Shown piece after piece: positions 5,832 through 8,875 of a stretch of 8,875 nucleotides of DNA. The DNA is from an uncultured Ilumatobacter sp. (GTDB lineage Bacteria > Actinomycetota > Acidimicrobiia > Acidimicrobiales > Ilumatobacteraceae), in contig CALAHA010000434.1 in NCBI GenBank assembly GCA_937891565.1, positions 1 through 8,875 on the forward strand. Direction: 5' to 3'. Below the pieces are notes generated by a model. That model ran no database searches and was not told the DNA's origin. It saw only the letters and a list, made by a program, of their open reading frames with translations. Each line of letters starts with the position of its first letter. The first letter of the stretch is position 1. Made by a program: the position numbers and the translations under genes.

Positions 5832-7625
5832 TCAGAGCAGCGAGATGGGGAGATCGACGTGGCGAGCCCGCAGCCATTCGCCCAGCGCCTTCGCCTGCGC
5901 GTCTTGACGCGTTGACGCTGCGACGCCTTCGTCGAGGAGGTCGTGAATGACAAAGTTGAGTGAGCGAACGTTGGCCAAACGATGTCGGTCCACCTGTAAG
6001 TCTGCGGTTTCGGGCAGGAGCTCCTGGAGCATCTCGGTCGTCAGCTCGCTGTCGAGCCACTCCCACGCCTCATCGGAACGGGCGAACACGCCGAGGTTCG
6101 CATTGCCACCCTTGTCGCCCGATCGCGTACCGAAGACGGTGCCCAGCGGAACGTGTTCTGTCACACCGAGGTCTGACCTCGGCGTGACACGGGTGTCGAC
6201 TGGCGGGACTGTCACACTTTGGTCTGACCGGAGTCTGACAGTGGATTCGATCTCGACCGTGTCGCCGCCGAGGATCGTGACGTACTGCGAGACAGCGTCG
6301 GCGGGGACGGTCGCCGGGCGGTAGACGCCGAAGGGCGACGCCGCGCCAGGCCCACCGCCGAGGCCGAAGTGACCAGGGATGGCAGCCAGTGCGGTATGCA
6401 CCATGGCGTCGGAGAATGCTCGGCCGACTTTGCGCTCGTCGGGATCTTTGACGGTGAGACGCCAGATTGCTGTTGCCTCTTCCTGAGTTGCAGGGTCAGG
6501 CTTATTCGTAGGAATCACACGGCTAGTGACCGACTCGAAATCTTCGGGCCGATACGGGCAGGCGTCCCAGAATGCGGCCTTCGCCAGCTCAGCCTTCTCG
6601 GCGATGTCGAGGCCGGTGAGAGCGACGGTAAACGAGTTGCGGAAGCCGCCAAGCTGGTTCATCGCGACCTTGAGTGTCGACGGTGGCGCCTCGCCACGGG
6701 TCCCCGACACCTTCACTCGGTCAGGCGCGATCTGTTCGAGTTCGACGGTGTCGAAACGCGCGGTGACGTCGGGGCCAAGGTAGGCGGGGCTCCCGATCTC
6801 GTACAGCAACTGCGACGTCACCGTGCCGACCGAGACCTCGCCGCCGGTGCCGTCGTGCTTGCCGATAACCGATGATCCGTCAGCGGCGACATCGGCCCAC
6901 GGGAAGCCAAAGCGGGCGCGGCCGCCGATCTCTTCGCGGCCTTCGATCTCGGTGAAGAACGAGTAGTTGCCGCCGGTGACCTGCGCGCTGCATTCGATGA
7001 GGTGTCCAGCGACGACACCACCCGCGAGCTGATCGAGGTCGGTCCGTTTCCACCCGTGGTGCCAAGCGGCCGGGCCGCACACAACAGCCGCGTCGGTGAC
7101 ACGGCCGGTGATGACAATGTCAGCCCCACGCGTCAGCGCGTCAACGATGCCAAAGCAACCGAGGTACGCGTTGGCACTGACATAAGCATCGAGGTTGCCC
7201 AATCGTGTCACGTCGGAGAATCCGGCGAACGGTTTGAGCGCTCCGCTCGCGGCCAGTTCGTGGATGCGCGGAAGGAGGTCATCGCCGTTGACGTAGGCGA
7301 TCGTGGGTTTGAGGCCGAGATTGTCGGCAACGTCCTTGACCGCTTCGGCACAGCCGTCAGGGTCGAGGCCACCCGCGTTGGACACCACCTTGATGCCCTT
7401 CTCCAAGCAGGTGCCCATGACCTGTTCCATCTGTCCAACGAACGTTCGTGCGTAACCCTGCCCCGGGCGCTTTGCGCGGATACGGCTCAGGATGAGCATT
7501 GTGAGCTCGGCAAGCCAGTCGCCGGTGAGGACGTCGATCGGCCCGCCCTCAACCATCTCGAGCGCGCCGCTCGGCCGGTCGCCGAAGAAGCCTGAGCAGT
7601 TGGCGATGCGGATCGGGTCAGTCAT
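5832..7625 (-). CDS. AtuA/DUF1446 family protein with C-terminal AtuA-like domain
   Basis: A two-domain protein of 597 residues. The N-terminal domain (about 5-455) is the AtuA/DUF1446 family (PF07287), recognisable from IRIANCSGFFGDRPSGALEM, KVVSNAGGLDPDGCAEAV, ITGRVTDAAVVCGPAAWHHG and HFGLGGGPGAASPFGVYRP. The C-terminal domain (about 492-592) is the ferredoxin-fold AtuA-like domain, with the hallmark GTRSGDKGGNANLGVFAR. In Pseudomonas AtuA belongs to the citronellol/geraniol (acyclic terpene) cluster, and relatives often neighbour acyl-CoA carboxylases of leucine or terpene catabolism, as here; its exact reaction is not established. The ATG at 7623-7625 has a GGGAG ribosome site eight bases upstream; a TTG at 7629-7631 would be too close to it. 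The linker (about 460-490) is encoded by two tandem DNA palindromes (6159-6189, 6208-6242) giving repeated RSD-x-x-VT peptides. The gene follows the carboxylase chain after 57 bases, probably in one operon. Confidence 0.93.
   Translation of the reverse strand: MTDPIRIANCSGFFGDRPSGALEMVEGGPIDVLTGDWLAELTMLILSRIRAKRPGQGYARTFVGQMEQVMGTCLEKGIKVVSNAGGLDPDGCAEAVKDVADNLGLKPTIAYVNGDDLLPRIHELAASGALKPFAGFSDVTRLGNLDAYVSANAYLGCFGIVDALTRGADIVITGRVTDAAVVCGPAAWHHGWKRTDLDQLAGGVVAGHLIECSAQVTGGNYSFFTEIEGREEIGGRARFGFPWADVAADGSSVIGKHDGTGGEVSVGTVTSQLLYEIGSPAYLGPDVTARFDTVELEQIAPDRVKVSGTRGEAPPSTLKVAMNQLGGFRNSFTVALTGLDIAEKAELAKAAFWDACPYRPEDFESVTSRVIPTNKPDPATQEEATAIWRLTVKDPDERKVGRAFSDAMVHTALAAIPGHFGLGGGPGAASPFGVYRPATVPADAVSQYVTILGGDTVEIESTVRLRSDQSVTVPPVDTRVTPRSDLGVTEHVPLGTVFGTRSGDKGGNANLGVFARSDEAWEWLDSELTTEMLQELLPETADLQVDRHRLANVRSLNFVIHDLLDEGVAASTRQDAQAKALGEWLRARHVDLPISLL
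6159..6189. repeat. Intragenic palindrome, copy 1 of family B
   Basis: A 31-base palindrome centred on T6174: TGTCAC pairs with GTGACA on the outside and CCGAGGTC with GACCTCGG on the inside, separated by one A/C mismatch (14 of 15 pairs). It lies inside the AtuA-like gene in the inter-domain linker. On the minus strand it shares GGTCAGACC, three variable bases, then GTGTGACAG with the copy centred 51 bases away. Confidence 0.75.
6208..6242. repeat. Intragenic palindrome, copy 2 of family B
   Basis: A 35-base palindrome centred on T6225. ACTGTCA (6208-6214) pairs with TGACAGT (6236-6242), then one C/C mismatch, then a nine-pair inner stem ending in GGTC-T-GACC, including two G-T wobbles. The centre is 51 bases, exactly 17 codons, from copy 1, so both are read in the same frame by the AtuA-like gene. 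Confidence 0.75.
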
Positions 7626-7633
7626 CGTCAACG

Positions 7634-7638
7634 CTCCC
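7634..7638 (-). promoter_or_regulatory. Ribosome binding site of AtuA-like gene
   Basis: GGGAG on the minus strand, eight bases before the ATG at 7623-7625. It decides for this ATG over the upstream TTG at 7629-7631. It is the clearest Shine-Dalgarno sequence in the window, as expected for an internal operon gene among neighbours that look leaderless. Confidence 0.6.
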
Positions 7639-7649
7639 GAGGCACAGAG

Positions 7650-7678
7650 TTGCGAAAGGGGCCTGACCCCATGCGTAA
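7650..7678 (-). repeat. REP-like palindrome, copy 2 of family A
   Basis: The inverted copy of the element at 3087-3117: 25 bases are identical without a gap (7648-7672 against 3094-3118), and 27 of 29 over the palindrome. Read on the minus strand it starts a few bases after the carboxylase stop codon and lies in the 57-base gap before the AtuA-like gene. Both copies thus have the same orientation relative to the gene they follow. In an intercistronic position such a hairpin could protect the upstream mRNA or attenuate the downstream gene. Confidence 0.65.
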
Positions 7679-7682
7679 TAGT

Positions 7683-8144
7683 TCATTCGACTGGCTCGAG
7701 CGCGACGAGAAGATCGCCCTGGTCGACTCGATCGCCGACAGCGAAGCGCACTTCGCCGACCGTCGCAGCTGAGGTTGCGGTGATCTTGTGTTCCATCTTC
7801 ATTGCCTCAACCACCATCAGGACATGGCCTTCGCCGACGGTTTGACCAACTTCAACATAGACAGCAATGACAGTGCCGGGAAGCGGGCACACCGGGCCGC
7901 CGCCGGCGTCGTCCAGCTCGTGTTCTACGAATCGGGGCAACTGGGTGAAGACGACCGAACCCGCTGCACTACGTGTGCGTACTGCCGCGCCGTCGATGGA
8001 CACGTCGACGCCATGTCGAACGCCATCAACCTCGATGACCTCACGCTCGTCGGTTCGCGCCAGAAGACGGACCGCAATTCGGCGGCGCTCATCGGTTTCC
8101 AGCGTCCCGTCATCGGTCGGCGTTGGCCAGGCTCCGATTGACAC
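7683..8144 (-). CDS. Acyl-CoA carboxylase alpha chain, C-terminal BT/biotin carrier part
   Basis: This is the C-terminal part of an acyl-CoA carboxylase alpha chain, separated from the biotin carboxylase part by an in-frame TAG at 8211-8213. From the GTG at 8142-8144 it encodes 153 residues. About 1-75 resembles the BT (biotin carboxylase-carrier bridging) region, which binds the beta subunit. About 83-153 is a complete biotinyl domain: GGPVCPLPGTVIAVYVEVGQ, then VEAMKMEH with the biotin-accepting lysine at K116. Codons between the TAG and the GTG (translated TWTDGAIDHQVEFVV and on) are also protein-like and in the same frame, so the two parts look like one gene with a nonsense codon rather than two genes designed as separate. 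No ribosome binding site precedes the GTG and no ATG, GTG or TTG lies between it and the TAG. Separate expression as a carrier protein is possible but unsupported. Confidence 0.75.
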   Translation of the reverse strand: MSIGAWPTPTDDGTLETDERRRIAVRLLARTDEREVIEVDGVRHGVDVSIDGAAVRTRSAAGSVVFTQLPRFVEHELDDAGGGPVCPLPGTVIAVYVEVGQTVGEGHVLMVVEAMKMEHKITATSAATVGEVRFAVGDRVDQGDLLVALEPVE

Positions 8145-8210
8145 CGACGCAGTCGATCGCGAGTCGACAACGAACTCGACCTGATGGTCGATTGCACCAT
8201 CGGTCCACGT

Positions 8211-8213
8211 CTA
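8211..8213 (-). other. In-frame TAG interrupting the carboxylase alpha chain
   Basis: On the minus strand the frame reads ...GFRTLRTQGQR, TAG, TWTDGAIDHQVEFVV... without a phase shift. Both flanks belong to the carboxylase frame (8211 and 7683 are in the same phase). One base change would turn TAG into a sense codon such as CAG (Gln) or TGG (Trp). It may be a real nonsense mutation, a read-through site, strain variation or a sequencing error. Confidence 0.85.
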
Positions 8214-8875
8214 ACGTTGCCCCTGGGTTCGGAGGGTGCGAAAACCGGAGGGTGCAAAACCTTGATGCTTGTCGTCGACTCGTGTTCGCCGCTCTTCAGC
8301 AAAGACCGCAGCAAGCAAAAGTGCCACCCGGTCGTCTCCGACGGGACCCGCTGGAGTGAGGACATCGGGATGCTCAGCGAGGTACGCCGTCGGCGTTTTT
8401 GCTGCGAGAAAGTCACGTTCACCGAGCGTTGCGACGAGCATGTCGATGTTCGTATCGACGCCCTTGACCTGCGACATGCGAAGTGCCCGGGCAAGCAAAC
8501 GAGCTGCATCGTGGCGGGTCGGTGCGTATGCAATGACCTTTGCGAGGAGCGAATCGTAGTTCGGAGAAATCAACGCACCAGCGCGGATGCTGGTATCGGT
8601 GCGGACATCGTCGCTGACATCGAACGCAGTGATCTCGCCGGTCGACGGCATCCAGTTTGTCGCTGGGTTTTCCGCGACCACGCGCACCTCGATGGCATGG
8701 CCAGTGATGGTGACGTCGCCTTGTGAGACCGTCAGCGGTTCGCCCGATGCGACACGCAGTTGCATCTCGACGAGGTCGAAGCCAGTCACTTCTTCGGTTA
8801 CCGGGTGCTCGACCTGGAGCCGTGTATTGACCTCGAGGAAATTGATCACCTGACCGTCGTCCGATTCGCCAACGA
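8211..8875 (-). CDS. Acyl-CoA carboxylase alpha chain, biotin carboxylase part (partial)
   Basis: The gene enters from the right edge and its N-terminal part (ATP-grasp B domain and nucleotide loop) is outside; 221 codons are visible. VINFLEVNTRLQVEHPVTEE at its start is the biotin carboxylase active-site signature: the E, N and R of FLEVNTR correspond to E288, N290 and R292 of E. coli AccC. FDLVEMQLRVASGEPL and GHAIEVRVVAENPATNWMPSTG continue into the biotin carboxylase C-terminal domain. The frame then runs to a TAG at 8211-8213 after PSGFRTLRTQGQR, the point where related alpha chains pass into the BT domain. It would carboxylate biotin with ATP and bicarbonate. Position next to an AtuA-like gene suggests a branched or isoprenoid acyl-CoA substrate (methylcrotonyl- or geranyl-CoA type) rather than acetyl-CoA. 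The truncated product would lack the biotin carrier. Confidence 0.85.
   Translation of the reverse strand, partial: VGESDDGQVINFLEVNTRLQVEHPVTEEVTGFDLVEMQLRVASGEPLTVSQGDVTITGHAIEVRVVAENPATNWMPSTGEITAFDVSDDVRTDTSIRAGALISPNYDSLLAKVIAYAPTRHDAARLLARALRMSQVKGVDTNIDMLVATLGERDFLAAKTPTAYLAEHPDVLTPAGPVGDDRVALLLAAVFAEERRTRVDDKHQGFAPSGFRTLRTQGQR

Noticed and set aside
7002..7595. A 197-codon plus-strand open frame opposite the AtuA-like gene
   Set aside because: It lies wholly antisense to a clearly recognised gene and its translation shows no family features. Long antisense frames are common at this base composition.
7925..8533. A 202-codon minus-strand open frame bridging both carboxylase parts
   Set aside because: It is in a different frame from both recognisable carboxylase segments, and its translation is Arg/Ser-rich with no domain signature, typical of a shadow frame in GC-rich DNA.

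Overview
The window looks like chromosomal DNA of a high-GC actinobacterium. Evidence for this is an AldR-type regulator divergent from alanine dehydrogenase (the mycobacterial arrangement), a luciferase-like F420-dependent oxidoreductase of the Rv3520c type, and several genes whose ATG lies 6-7 bases after a TANNNT box, the signature of leaderless actinobacterial transcripts. The gene style suggests an environmental lineage such as Acidimicrobiia. That placement is an inference from sequence style and was not tested by phylogeny.

Layout. On the minus strand, 1-88 is the start of a J-domain protein that runs off the left edge, and 161-607 is an Lrp/AsnC regulator. Divergent from the regulator is alanine dehydrogenase (662-1795, +), followed by a soluble cytochrome P450 (1840-3075, +). 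A small GGQ peptidyl-tRNA hydrolase of the ArfB type (3117-3542, -) converges on the P450. Back on the plus strand come the LLM-class oxidoreductase (3618-4655), a DUF971 protein (4711-5091) and a DUF2071/YqjF-like protein (5102-5830). The DUF2071 gene converges, with a one-base gap, on a minus-strand catabolic unit. That unit is an acyl-CoA carboxylase alpha chain (7683-8875, open at the right edge) followed by an AtuA/DUF1446 protein (5832-7625). There is no gene-free stretch over 300 bases. I found no tRNA, rRNA, CRISPR array or transposase.

How the genes work together. The regulator and alanine dehydrogenase form a self-contained alanine-responsive module. The carboxylase and AtuA-like protein point to catabolism of branched or isoprenoid acyl-CoAs (leucine or acyclic-terpene type). 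The P450 and F420 oxidoreductase would fit oxidative metabolism of hydrophobic substrates, but nothing here ties them to one pathway.

Most notable observations. (1) The carboxylase alpha chain is cut by an in-frame TAG at 8211-8213, while the same frame continues with a coherent protein on both sides. (2) The AtuA-like gene carries two tandem, related, near-perfect palindromes (6159-6189 and 6208-6242) in the linker between its two domains, in the same reading frame and with paired base changes in their stems. (3) A second palindrome family has two copies in opposite orientations (3087-3117 and 7650-7678), each just after a stop codon. (4) A strong 11-bp hairpin lies directly upstream of the DUF971 promoter. 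Together these suggest that small palindromic (REP-like) elements are dispersed through this genome, including into coding sequence.
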